Shown: positions 1-12,019 of the stretch, one piece after another | How the letters are laid out: every line of letters begins with the position of its first letter | Position numbering within the stretch: the first letter of the stretch is position 1 | Origin: Daucus carota subsp. sativus | Lineage: Eukaryota > Streptophyta > Magnoliopsida > Apiales > Apiaceae | Reading direction: 5' to 3' | NCBI RefSeq assembly: GCF_001625215.2 | Contig: NC_030381.2 | Coordinates: forward strand, 39,120,689 to 39,184,688 | DNA length: 64,000 nucleotides | Program-made: the position numbers and the translations under genes | Notes under the pieces: model-generated | The model's input: only the letters and a program-made list of their open reading frames with translations | Databases searched by the model: none | What the model was told of the DNA's origin: nothing

Positions 1-2542
1 CAATAACTAATTGTCTCATTTGGACATGTAAATATATTATAATTAACAATTTTCAAGTGAATTCAGACCTCCAACTTGTATAATCCAATTAAAAATCAAC
101 TTAAACTAAAAATATTATATATATTGTTTTTAAGATTCAAAAAAAAAATTGTACACATATTTTGTTATATTTTGATGCACACACTTCCGTTATTTATTGT
201 GGCTTTTTTTAAGCCAGCTAAACATTGAGATTATTCAGAGTCTTGTTTCCGTCCTTTAAACAAAAAATGAAGCCACTTATTTTATATATTATCTATTCAT
301 TTCAATATAGACATATTTTACAGCTATATTCCGAATTTCCCAGGTCAGGATACAAAACCACAACTAACTCAATTTTTTGTGTATCATTTGGCTGATAGAT
401 TTTGCTTGCAAATTGCAATAGACCCGGCATGAACATTTCACGAAGTTTTTTCCGAGAAACAACCATCCTCCATGATTTTCGAACTATTTCCTTACTATGT
501 GTTACCTGCTTGCGATTAGTATATGTCCACTAAAAACATGCATCCAGTATTCAGATAGCTAGACAGCAGCAAGATTAAACATTTTCACGTCTGGATAGCT
601 GTTAGGATATGCTCCGTGAATATGCGGCGGAGACTTTAGAATCACTCCAAAATTTTATGATTATGGTTTTCATGCTCAGCTCTACTCATAGACTTGCTTA
701 ATGCTTACTGGTAAGCAGATTAATCTCACCTTCTGTAAACACACTATTTTTAGTAATGGGTTTGTCCAGCGTGTACTCATAGGCACATGCTAAGCGCGTG
801 ATATTATATGTTTGGAATATTTTGATTGGTGTGGTGCAGTGGTGGTTATATATGCAGGGGTCCATCATTATTAAGATATGTGATATTATATGTTTGGAAT
901 ATTTTGATTGGTGTGGTGCAGTGGTGGTTATATATGCAGGGGTCCATCATTATTAAGATATGAGAGCTAATAAAAATAATCAAACTTATAAAATTCTGCC
1001 CATAACATGAATGGAGACACACTAGTTATACGCTGTTGAAGGTCCCCAAGGACTCCAACTCAAAACGATGCTTAGCCCCCAATCAAAACACGATTTTAAT
1101 CATACGCCACATTACTCGCTCAGCGGGAGGGGTGATGAAAGAGGAAAAGAAAATTAAGATTACATTCATACTTGAGTAGAATGAAATGATGTTAGAGTGA
1201 TTAGGAAAAATGTCCATGACTTTTCATTCATTCCATCCTTCTAATTCCAACTATCCTGAAAAAAATCTAAGACACTTGTTTTGAAAGAATATGATTTTTC
1301 CACTACTTTGTTATATTCCTTGTAAGCTTTATCTCTAATTTTGGAATCATTCATTTAATCACTATTTTCTTCTGCATTTTTCTTTTTTTATATAATTGTC
1401 ATGATATTCTTAATTCATTACATTCCATGTCGACTATACTAGTCAACGCAACCACAAGCTTTGAACTTGCACGATAAAAATATATCCTGCTAAATAAACA
1501 TACACTCTCTGTCCTAAAATAAACGTAACTATTGAACATAATTTGAAATGACAAAAGTATATACTTCTAAATATTATTTTTCAAATTTTTAAAAAAAATT
1601 ATAGATTTTAAATTTTATTCAAGAATTCTTTTTAAAAATATAATATATAAGAATATGTCTCTTTTACGTCGCAAATTATATATAAAAATTAAAAAACATT
1701 AAATTGGCAAAAATAAATCGTTTAATGAGAGAATTTTCCCAGGGGTAAAGTCTATGCAAGTCCTAAACCACAAGCTTTGATATAATTGTGATATTATCCA
1801 GGCGAGAAAGCAAGCCATTCCCGGAACCACAAGCTCGGACATTGTTATCCACCGCCGCCAAGACACTAGCTAGTTGAGCCTGCGCTTGTGATGTGTCATT
1901 TACAATAACAAAGCATACGCGTTACGTGATTATGTTCAATAAGGTTCTCCGTCTACACCTACGCTCTACAAAGTATCGGGGCTTATATATGTAATTCTCG
2001 CTTATTTACAATTCTGCGTATGTGTAATAAATCGTTGTATGCTGCTATTATTATTTCATATATGAATATGTTTCTTGTTTATATGCGTTCATACCGCTCT
2101 TTTTATTTAGAATTTTTTAATATAAATTCCTATCGAAGTTGAAATTAAATCAACTACGTTTTCACCAAAACCAACCTCAACTACTAGGTTGATGACTCCT
2201 CTAATTTCCTCCAAGTTCCATATTGCGCAATAAGCAACGACCTCTTACAATTGGAGACAAATATGGAAAAGGAGTCGTAAACTACAGTGCTACATTCCTC
2301 ACTCACGGTCACGGTAAGCACAAATTTGATAAATTTGACTTGCATTCTTTATTAACGATAAAACTGTGCATTTATAATAATAACATCAAGCAAAACATCA
2401 TATTCATAGATTTTAGTGCTTAACATGTGCGATGCCAGACAAACCCTACTTATAATTAGCACTACCAGCGAGAATGATTCATGTAAACACACAAAGTCTA
2501 ATATACAAAACAAGTACGAAATCATATAAAAATATGCATGGA
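1..2542. other. AT-rich intergenic region, no gene seen
   Basis: No convincing coding region was found on either strand. The open frames near 2223-2546 are short, lack recognisable motifs and overlap each other or the neighbouring gene. The stretch holds the 82-bp tandem duplication listed separately. A decayed sequence near 1503-1760 starts with a CTCTCTGTCC-like end reminiscent of Stowaway MITEs, but no matching second end was found. Confidence 0.6.
799..962. repeat. 82-bp tandem duplication, two copies
   Basis: The unit starting TGATATTATATGTTTGG at 799 is repeated head to tail from 881 and appears identical over its whole 82-bp length. Identity suggests a recent duplication by slippage or unequal exchange. 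It lies outside any gene I can see. Confidence 0.9.
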
Positions 2543-3268
2543 TCACCAGTCCTCACCACGAAGACTCCTCAGAACCCTCCCATGAGGCGAGTAAGGATCC
2601 CCTCTCGCCGCCGTCTGCCGCCACATTTCAGTAGCTCTCCTCATCGTCTCTTCCGCTCCCACGCGCTGCTCCTCTCTGAACATAATCACACCCCCACCCG
2701 CACCATCATACCCTATCTCACTCCCGCCGGCAGTCCCGTCGGTGGCTTGCGTCACCGGCTTCCTCGTATCAGCCACCTCTATCTCCGACAGCGGGGACGC
2801 CTTGTGGTGACTAAAGTACTCCTTGTCATCCTCCTCTTGCTCTCTCCGCATCTCTCTCCTGTCCCTTTTCTCCTCGCTCTCTCCGGACCACGGATCAAAC
2901 GCTTCACAGCTAGGTGCTGAGAGTGTTGAGTTGTTTCTCTTTTGCTGGGTGGTGGGTGGTTGCGCGTGTTGATCGGAAACGCTGGTTTTGAGCTGCGGGG
3001 ATGATGAGATAGGCGCCTTGGAGGTGACAAAGGGGTCTTTATCTTTGACCGGGGTTGGGTCTCTTTGACCTTTGTTTTCCATGTCTTTGTAGGCTTCTTC
3101 TGGGGAGTGGATGGCGGAGGTGGGGCCCATGGGATCGTCGGTGGAGTGGACGGCGGGGTCGGCGGTGCGGCCGCCGGATGAGCAAAGCAGCCTGGTGAAG
3201 AAATGATTGTATTGAGCTGAAGGCTTGAGTTTCGCGAGGAAAGACGGGGCTATCACTCTTGCTTGCAT
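2543..3268 (-). CDS. Conserved plant protein, LEA/stress-like, probably mitochondrial
   Basis: Single-exon frame of 241 residues. The N-terminus (MQARVIAPSFLAKLKP, up to about residue 32) is rich in Arg, Lys and Ser with almost no acidic residues, as in a mitochondrial presequence. The rest is very hydrophilic, with charged low-complexity stretches (EEKRDRREMRREQEEDD, about residues 131-147). A conserved-looking core (HHKASPLSEIEVADTRKP, about 153-170) and a C-terminal SPHGRVLRSLRGEDW follow. From memory this resembles a family of small seed or stress-induced plant proteins, but I cannot name the Arabidopsis counterpart. There is no transmembrane segment and no catalytic motif. The promoter carries ACGTG-type elements that suit ABA or seed control. 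The 148-residue frame on the opposite strand is a shadow. Gene reality is likely; function is not known. Confidence 0.75.
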   Translation of the reverse strand: MQARVIAPSFLAKLKPSAQYNHFFTRLLCSSGGRTADPAVHSTDDPMGPTSAIHSPEEAYKDMENKGQRDPTPVKDKDPFVTSKAPISSSPQLKTSVSDQHAQPPTTQQKRNNSTLSAPSCEAFDPWSGESEEKRDRREMRREQEEDDKEYFSHHKASPLSEIEVADTRKPVTQATDGTAGGSEIGYDGAGGGVIMFREEQRVGAEETMRRATEMWRQTAARGDPYSPHGRVLRSLRGEDW

Positions 3269-3333
3269 CTTGCTTTTTATGTTTTAGCTTGACTTGTGTT
3301 TTGCTTGTTTCTGTTCGGTAATATCTCTCGAAG

Positions 3334-3451
3334 TATATAAAATGGATATGTTATGCAAGTGCGAGTAGATACTTGAGGAGATGACACGTTTCAGGTTTCT
3401 TTAAACGTGGCAGATGGTTCTAGACTCCTCGTGTTCTTACGTGTCATCTCC
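3334..3451 (-). promoter_or_regulatory. Promoter with inverted ABRE-like pair and TATA box
   Basis: GGAGATGACACGT (3377-3389) and its exact reverse complement ACGTGTCATCTCC (3439-3451) form a 13-bp inverted repeat around an ACGT core. ACGTGGC (3405-3411), a classic ABRE core, lies between them. A TATATA stretch (3334-3339) sits about 66 bp upstream of the start codon of the minus-strand gene at 2543-3268. The sequences are seen directly; ABA or bZIP control is inferred. Confidence 0.6.
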
Positions 3452-5148
3452 AGATGATCCTAGAATTTGTCTTTATAATTTTCCTGTAAGAATACATATC
3501 AAAATATTATATTAATTTATCGATTATTCTTCAATTTGACCACAGTTCTTTCATATACCTTAAACATCTGATTCTCGATTTTACAATCATACTCGCGGTC
3601 AGGATATAATTCATGTAAAAATATCAAGATTGATAAAAATAAATATATCTTAAGAGCGGTTAAATCTAAAAAGTGGTTAAGTGCATACATATGGTTTGAT
3701 TGTTTACAGATGTATTGTTTTGATAAATGATTTTTTGACACAGTTTGATGTGCACGAAGTAATCACATTATTTGACGTTTAGATTTTATGTATATCGCTT
3801 CAAACAAATCCCACCCTCTGCAGTAACCCGGCAACCACGTAGTGAATTTCACCCATCTGAAAATGGCGTGAAGAGTTTACTAAATTTAAAATTCGACATA
3901 TTTATTTCTTTCATTTTGAGTAAACCAATCATCATTTCATTAAATAAACGATCGGACCATGCAACATCCGCAAAAATAATTTACCAACATTTAAGATATT
4001 GATCACATTCATAGAAATTTGACGGCAAGTTGGCAACCCAGGTCGATAGCCTCACATTACAGGAACTACTATACCTCCTTAATTACATGTAAATTTTTGT
4101 AACAAAAAACTGATAGTAATAGGGACTATTCCAGGTCCAGCCAGAGAGGATAATACTTCATCGGACAAAAACTGATATTCACTTCACAAAAACAACACGA
4201 ATTCCTGCCAACCACAAAAAACACTGGCATCAATAATAATTCAAGAAACCCCTCTCAGCAGAGAAACTAATTCAAAGGCATCGGTTTATTAATTATTGCA
4301 AGCATGGTTATCAAAAACAATTACAAATTTACCATACACAAGTTACCGTGAGAAATAAATATAGGTTTACTGATCTGATTCTTTTCAAGGGTAATTCTTA
4401 CTCACAAGAATAGAGTATTAAAACACCTAATTAAGTGTTAGCAATTTTAAGCACTCCAAAACTTTCCACACACTCTATTCTCTTCTTCAGTATAAATGCC
4501 TGCTTACGAAGAGTAAAATGCTTAACTCTGAATGATATACTGAATGAAGAAAAAGCAGCAATATCATATGCACTTTCAAGACTAAAATCCTAAAAACAAC
4601 ACATATTTGGAATCATCCCGTCGGAGATCTGATGGATTACAAATCCATGTGCGAGGCCTTACTAGGGTCAACTCAGTATATCATATATATTGGTTATTCA
4701 CTGGGCTGATCTAAGAGACCAAATTAAAGTTGTTTTGTTCACTCTGTTGACCCTTTTTCTCATCACAGTAAATCGGAGAGTAATCCTCACTCCAAACATT
4801 TCAAAGCTGATGCATCAAAAATCCCAAAACAACATTTTAAGAACCTGGTGAGTAGTTTTTCAGCATTAAGACAATCAGCAATAGATTTTATAAAAAAAAG
4901 ACTGAATACAAAGTGGAAGTTGTCTTGAATTCAAAACTATACATGTAATCAATCAGTATGAATCTTTACCCAACAAGTCAGTATACTGGCAAATGGTCAA
5001 AAGTCTATTAATTTACATTTTTTACATAGTTGCCAACAATAGCCATCGATGAATATATAAGCATCAATTGTAACATTGAGTGAGTAAGTTATGTATATAA
5101 GAAGTCTCCACTGCATATCATAAGATAGTAAACTAGAAGTACATACCT
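3452..5148. other. Intergenic, 3' flank of importin alpha
   Basis: No gene recognised. The frames at 3517-3741 and 3772-4002 show no motif or codon pattern that supports coding. The right part (about 4900-5148) probably contains the 3' untranslated region of the importin alpha gene, which is read leftwards from 9012. Confidence 0.5.
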
Positions 5149-7463
5149 TTAGCTGAAACTGAACCCACCAGATGGAACTGCAGGTGCATTTCCTGCAAAA
5201 TCCAATCCAGATTGCGGAGTATCACCCACTGGTAACTGCTCATCGTCTTCCTCTAACCAATATGTTTCAAGAACCTTCACTGCTTTCTCATATATTTCGG
5301 TGTTGTCATGACTCTGAAGATTTTCAATCTTCTCTAGGCCCTCAGCTTCATCAATCAACTGGGCATACAAATTCACATCACCTGTGGTGCCCAAGTTCTT
5401 CTCAGCTTCACCAACCTTTAAAATATTTTCAAGGCCTTCCAAGCAGACAGTGATAATTCTTGCATCAGGACAAACTAATAGATCACACAATGGCTTTATA
5501 CACCCTTGGTTGACCAAGAATCTAAAAAAAAAATTATTGTGTTAGATCATAAATGTCAAGTATACTGACGTAAGAAGACATTATAGAAGAGCAAAGCATA
5601 AATTATTTCAAGATGCTTTACTTGATTTGCTCGTTTGTTCCACCAGATGTAGCATTTGACACTGCCCAGGCCGCCTCTTTCTTTATTTCAAACTCAGCAT
5701 TCTCAAGCAATTGGATGAGAGGAGCAGTTATACCCGACTCGATAACAGCCTGTGTATATCTTGGAAATTTGTGTTAAAAACGAGATAAACATGTACCAAC
5801 TTAAAATTTAAAAGAAATGTAACCAGGTATATATCAAGCCAACTGCAACTGCATTTGCTTAGTACATGATCACATAACACACCTGTATCTGTTCTTTATT
5901 ACCAGCTGTGATGTTTGAGATAGTCCAACAAGCTTCCTTCTTGATACTCTTCTTATGATTATTTGTTAACAAATTCAGAAGACATAGAAGAGCTTGGTGC
6001 TGTACGATAACCTGAAAGGGAATTGAAACAATAAACTAAAAGTTTATCTAACAAAAAAATGAACGTAGCATGTCTGGGTCAAGTTCCAAACAAACAAAAA
6101 AAAACCTACAGGTTAGCTGACTCAGCCCTTCTATAAAATGTTTTTTCCTTTTCTCTATTTACTATATTATGATGCATCCTAGTAAAGGCAATCTTAAATG
6201 AATGTTTTTGTGTGTTCAAATTATCCTTATTAGAAGATATGTGATACTAAACAAATCTTTTTCTTCTGCTCATCCAAAAAACACCCTCTTGCTTCTACAA
6301 GTATAAAAACGACAATGCCAATTATAAATAAAACTAGTCAAGCCGCATCTTTTCCTATGTATCTAACGTCTTCAACTGTGATGACTATGCATTTATGACT
6401 TGGAGTTACATATGGAAAAAGATCATGATATCAAAGGCCAACGCCAATAAAGCTGAATATTTATTAAAAACATGACACGGTGTCAAATACCTGGGTCTGC
6501 ATATCATCTCCTGTAACAATATTACCCACTGTTCGCAAGGCAGGGATGAGAACAGAAGCTGACGGATGCCTAGTAACATAAATTAAACGTCAGGCTTTCA
6601 CAACCAATCTGAGAAACAAATAACACCATCACAAAAGTTGATGAAAAAAGTTCAACAAGATACGCACAGTAAAAGCTCAACCAGTCGCGGGCAAACACCA
6701 GCATCTATGACAGCTTGGATTTTATCATTGGTACCATCAGAAAGATATGATAGAGCCCAGCAGGCATCAGTAAGGACTTCTTCATCATTTGAATGTATAA
6801 GCCGAGCTAGAGCAGGTAGAGCAGGCTTTGTCTGGTCATTAATTTAAAGACAACGAAAATATTAAATGCAGCCAAGGAGCAGACGTAATCAATAATGAAA
6901 AAAACCCAAAACTATAACAATGACACACTGATAGCATAAATTATTAACAATAACAGAAAGGTGAGGATCTACAAGAAACTAATTCTTTGATTGCATATAA
7001 TCTGTAAAAAGTATTAACTATCGGCAGTAGAAATATAAATTTCAACGCTGAGGAAAATTTTCAAACACTTAAGTATACACCAACTCCCCTCTATTTGCCA
7101 CATTAACTAAATGATTTATCCACATCCTGTGTGTGTGTGCGCGCGCGCGCGTGTGTGTGTTAACCTGTTCAAAATGAGGTTGCGGCTTTCCCCGACAGAA
7201 ATTTGACAAAGTCCATGTTGCATTCCTTAACATAGAAAGCTTTGCATTTTCATTGAACTGCGCTAGCAATGGTATCAGAGCTCCCTGACTAAGAACAAGA
7301 TCTCGACATTTGGGTGAGTCACCAGCAACGTTACCAAGCGCCCAGACAGCCTAACCAATTTGAACCATGCAATGAAGCTATAAGTAATAATAACTAAATT
7401 TTATTCATAAATAGCAGTAAACCATGCACACACACACACACACAGATATATATATATATATAG

Positions 7464-7509
<46 letters not shown>

Positions 7510-9012
7510 TCTGATTACAGGTACTGTAAGCCAAAATAGCGACAAGCCTTTCGAACTATACCTGCTCCCGGACGTCATCACTTGGAGAAGCGAGAAGCCG
7601 AATAAAAATGGGTATAGCACCATGTTCAATCACAACTTTAGTATGTTCAGATGTTCCGGATGCAATATTTGTGAGAGCCCAGGCGGCCTCAAACTGAAGA
7701 AACCCCAACATAAAATAATCCAAAAGGCAAAACAAATAACCACATTAGAAAATGTGGAGGGGAACTCGTAATTGTTTAAAGTTCAAGCTTCAGATTCAAA
7801 CCTGAAGTTGTGGGAATTCATCTAGGCCGAGAAAGTCAATAAAACGAGGAACAACTCCTGATTGAATAACCTCCTGAATAGGAGGATTGCGCTCTGAAAT
7901 ATGACAATTAGTCAGAACGTAATTTGGACATGTTTAGAAACATAAACCAATTATTGATGGGAAAAAAGGGAAATCAAACCTATTGAAAGTAGTTTCCGGA
8001 ACTGCGTAGTGGCTTCAAGTCTCAAATTTCCATCATCAGACCAAACACCAGCTACCATTGCGGGAATACTTTCTAGCTGCAAACACATCTATACATCAGA
8101 CCCTACCATCTCTAGCATAAACATTGCACCCATCCTCCCATCACTGTCAAAACTTCTCCTTCATATAACACAACACGTCAACATATAACATGCACACTTT
8201 CCACGCAATTAAAATTACTACCAACACATAGATAGTTTGCAGTATTACAAAACTACAAACTAAGGGAATAGTTTAAATATTCTACACACTCGATTGCTTT
8301 GCAACAACTGTTGTTTGGTTTCAACCTACAATCATAATCAACAATTTTTCAAATACGAGTCCGATACATAATAGATACAACCGATAACCAATTGAAACCT
8401 ACTGTAAAAACCAAAACTAAAATAAAACTCTACCGAGTGCAACATTCTTAAATCAATTTTGACACTAACGAAAACGACAAACAGTTGATCATTACAACAA
8501 AACACCATAACAAAAGTATTCCTAAACCTGCAACAAAATCAACATCACTTAAAATGAACACATCCATTCCAGCATGCTTAAATCAGTTTTGAGGCTAACA
8601 AACACCTTATTATCCTCAACAAAACAATCAAATACACGAGTTAAGCCGTAATTCATCGCACTTCTTCAGATACAACTCTTACAACTTCGCTCCTGAAATC
8701 AACTAATTTCCGCGAAAATCATCAACATCAAACGACACACACACACAGCAGTAACAATAACAATTACAAAAACAGATTACAGAAAGTTAAAATTGACTAG
8801 AAATAGACCTTCTGTGCAAGTTGAGCAGCAGTGGCAGTGAATTGCTGAGCTTGAAGGCCTTCACGGCGCTTCTTAAGCAAGTTCTCTTCTCTTTTATTCT
8901 TCCTGATCTCCACCATATTATCCTCTCGCCGGCGCCGTCCTTCCTCGGCGTCGACGGCGACCTTGTACCTGCTCCGGCGAACCTCGGTTCTCGCATTAGG
9001 TCTCAACGACAT
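5149..9012 (-). CDS. Importin subunit alpha (nuclear import receptor)
   Basis: Binds classical nuclear localisation signals in cargo and links them to importin beta. Ten coding exons can be spliced with GT..AG borders and matching phases: 8809-9012, 7980-8076, 7802-7893, 7562-7693, 7165-7350, 6668-6831, 6491-6569, 5883-6011, 5622-5749 and 5149-5521. The product is 527 residues, close to the roughly 530 usual for plant IMPA proteins. The N-terminus is a typical importin-beta-binding domain with basic clusters ([13 protein letters not shown]). Armadillo repeats follow with the Trp/Asn pairs that grip the [39 protein letters not shown] and [10 protein letters not shown]. The C-terminus is acidic and ends GGFSFS. 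All exons appear intact. Introns hold (AC)n, (TG)n and (TA)n repeats. Expected to be constitutive; a purine-rich GAGAAGAAG leader lies just upstream. It looks closest to the IMPA1/2/4 type, but I cannot choose among them. Confidence 0.95.
7128..7160. repeat. (TG)n(CG)n(TG)n microsatellite in importin alpha intron
   Basis: A run of TG, then CG, then TG dinucleotides ends four bases short of the exon at 7165-7350, on the donor side of the minus-strand intron. Alternating purine-pyrimidine of this kind can adopt Z-DNA. It is likely to vary in length. Confidence 0.9.
7426..7509. repeat. Compound (CA)n(TA)n microsatellite in importin alpha intron
   Basis: (CA)n, (TA)n, (CA)n and (TA)n blocks follow each other within the intron between exons 7165-7350 and 7562-7693. 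The short frames called across it on both strands are repeat artefacts. Confidence 0.9.
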
Positions 9013-11222
9013 GATTGAGACCTAGATCAAGTATAGATACAAGTGTTTGTGTGTATAGGTTTGTGATGAGTATCAGGAGATGCTGACAAGCACCTGATGG
9101 AAACCGAGAGGAGAAGAAGAAGAAGTGACCTGGAAAAGAAGTGGGGGGTTTTGAACAAGCAACTTGCCTGGGAATATGGTTGGGCCCGACCCAGATGAGT
9201 TGTTGGGCCAGCTTTAGTGTTGGGTATTGGTTGTGGGGTTTAGTGGTGACGGTGAGCCCGTTGGATCGTCTGTTTGTCGGTGTAGGTGTTTTTACTTGAG
9301 CATTCTATTATGCTGGGACTGATTTTAGTAGATTCTTTTTTGAAAAGCATTTTTTTTTTTGAAAAGCAGTAGATTTTATATATAATCAATATTAATCAAT
9401 GAATTAGTAGACTACTGTTATATACTTATATACATGAAATTATATGATAATTAAGATGAGGAGTTTAAATTATTTCTATTTATGTGTATATAAGAGATAT
9501 AATCAAAACTTAACGCATGTTATATATATATGGTGAAAGATTTTATAAATGATTTTAAGCATAGAAATTTTTTGAGAAAATGACTATCATATTATTTTTT
9601 TAGAATGTAGATGTCCAAAATACCAATCCTCGCTAACTGTGTCCAAAATAACCAGTAATATACGCATATAGATATATTCTATATACGTGTATGGTATACC
9701 TTCTTTGCTTTATTAATTGCCTTATCTTTACTGTCTTTTTAAGATATACAATTCACTCACTTCATCTTTGTATATTTACACGAGTAGGAGTTGAATAGCA
9801 TCCAAAAGGTTTGGATCAAGTTTTGGGCTCAAAGTGATATGGGGTTAATGAAGAATGGGTGTGTGAGTTGGAAGTGATGTAGAATTAAAGGGCATACGCA
9901 TTCTTAAGTTGCGTATACAGGGTTACGCAGTAAATCAATGCGTATTCTGACTCTAGTTTGGTTACATACGTATAATTATTATACGTGTAGTTGAGGAAGA
10001 ATAGTCCACATGATTAGTTCTCGCAACTCCGGATGCGCATGCAGATTTGAAAGCAGAACCCTCACATTTATTGTATGCGGATGTGATACACGCAATTGAC
10101 AATTTTTCCACAAACAGTTATTTTGGGCAAAGTTTAGAGGAAAAAAATCATATCGGGCTTTCACCCAAATTTTTCCTTATCCCATAATCAGTGTTTTAAA
10201 AATTTCTGATTTATTAAAATTTATCCAATTAATTCTTATAAAATATTTAACGATTTTTTGATTGTACTTTGTTTGATCGAAATTATTGATTTAACGAAAT
10301 CTCCGAAAAACTTAATTACTTCCAATTTATGATTTTCAAAATAATAATAATTTATATGCGTTATTTATGATTTCTTAAGAAATTAATTGAAAGACAAGTC
10401 TTTAGATATGATTGTGATTCATTTCTCAAATTTAAATTTAAGAAAAAATAAATTAATTATTTAATTTAGAATTATATATATATATATAATATTGATCAAT
10501 TTATTTTTACAACAAATCAAAGGATACAAAAATTATTCAAAAATTATTAATAATAAATTTATAATTTAGTTAAACAAAATAATGAACATAATTAGTACAA
10601 AATTCACTTTTGTCAATAAACATTTTTATTAAACTGCCAAGATAGTTTTGTCAACCATGTTTATTGAATTCCCACATAATTTTTATGGAAGGGAAGTATA
10701 AGTCTCCGCGGAAAGTTACTTAGTGTTTTTAAGAGTCTGTAAGAGTTTCTTGGAGTTTTATTTCTTTTCATGTTCTTTATTTTTGGAATAATGAACATAA
10801 ATCATTGGAGATTTAATTGTCTTTCTTCTTTGTTTCAAGGAGGTGGTTTTCAGTCCATTTCTCTTGTTTTCGTAGTTGCGTGATTCAAGATTTATTTATT
10901 GTTTCTGTTTGGTGTAGTCTCCTTGGTGAGAGTTAGGTTGTTTCTCTCTTTGGTGAGTGTTATGGTTATTTCTTTCATTTGTTTGTGAAATCACTATGAC
11001 TTTTGATTCAGTGATAAAAGTTGTTACGGGTTTGCAAATATGGTCGATAGCTCAAACAGAATTAACTTCAACTGCATGTGGAGAAGAGGGTACTGGTAAA
11101 TATCTCATCATCAACAAAACGTGTGATTCCAGGAATAATGGATTAATCAGCGATTATTTCTGTTTTATGTTTATTCGATGCGATTGTTTTTTAGATGTTG
11201 TATGATTTTTATCATTGAATTA
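9013..11222. other. Importin alpha promoter and AT-rich spacer
   Basis: 9013-9250 should hold the leader and promoter of the importin alpha gene, with a purine-rich GAGAAGAAG tract at about 9106-9127. The rest is AT-rich with no gene recognised. About 10190-10330 resembles a diverged dispersed repeat (GTGTTTTAAAAATTTCTGATT) whose relatives appear near 28190-28310 and 29735-29885. The 82-residue frame at 10957-11205 has no recognisable feature. Confidence 0.5.
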
Positions 11223-11464
11223 CTCCCTCCGTCCCATTTTAATTTTTAACTGCTTTTGACTTTTTTACACGTATTTTAAGATGTTAAAAAAATTACATCT
11301 AAACATGATTATTTTTTATAAAATTTATATCAAATAAAAGTTTAGAGTCTAAACTTTTATTGGATATAAGAATTGAAATTTTTTATTGAGTGTAGATATT
11401 GTTTTTTTACACCTCAATATACGTGTTAAAAAGTCAAACATCAGTTAAAATGGGACAGAGGGAG
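11223..11464. mobile_element. Stowaway-type MITE (Tc1/mariner), complete
   Basis: The element starts CTCCCTCCGTCCC and ends GGGACAGAGGGAG, inverted copies of each other, and is flanked by TA on both sides (11221-11222 and 11465-11466). Length is 242 bp with no coding capacity. Subterminal TTGACTTTTT and AAAAGTCAAAC are also inverted copies. Confidence 0.9.
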
Positions 11465-12019
11465 TAATTTTTTATCAAAAAAAAAAAAAATGGAACGTTC
11501 AGGTACAAAATAGAAAGCTTGAACTCTAGTTAAAAATAACAGAAATGAATTTGATAAGAAAAATGAAGCTACTAAACAATTCAACTAAACTTTTATTTAA
11601 GGGGGGTGTATTGGATTAGGATTTTAATGGATTTTTTTGGATTCTTGATAGCACATGGATTCTATGGGATTTTTAAAATCCATGGATTCTTTTTCATTTT
11701 ATATGGATTTCATGTGGATTCTTTTTCATTCTACGTGGATTCTGTTGGATTTTAATATGTGGATTCTATGAGATTCTATGAGATTTTCCTCCTTTTATTG
11801 AATTCTTTTTTTTAAATCTCAATTGAATACTTATTTATTTCAAAAATTCAAAATAATCTAATTGAATACACATGACATTCATATATGTACAGAATAATAA
11901 TAATATAAAATATAATATTTTATTATAAAAAAGACATACTTGTCTTTTTAAAAAAACCATTTATATTAGAAAATGCTATTAAAAATAATATTTAATAAGA
12001 GAATAAATATCTAAGTTAC

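Noticed and set aside
2474-2920. 148-residue plus-strand frame
   Set aside because: Antisense shadow of the stress-type gene at 2543-3268, which has the better protein features and promoter.
7405-7771. Frames with His-Thr and Tyr-Ile runs across 7.4-7.8 kb
   Set aside because: They translate (CA)n and (TA)n microsatellites in an importin alpha intron, and the rest is antisense to an importin exon.
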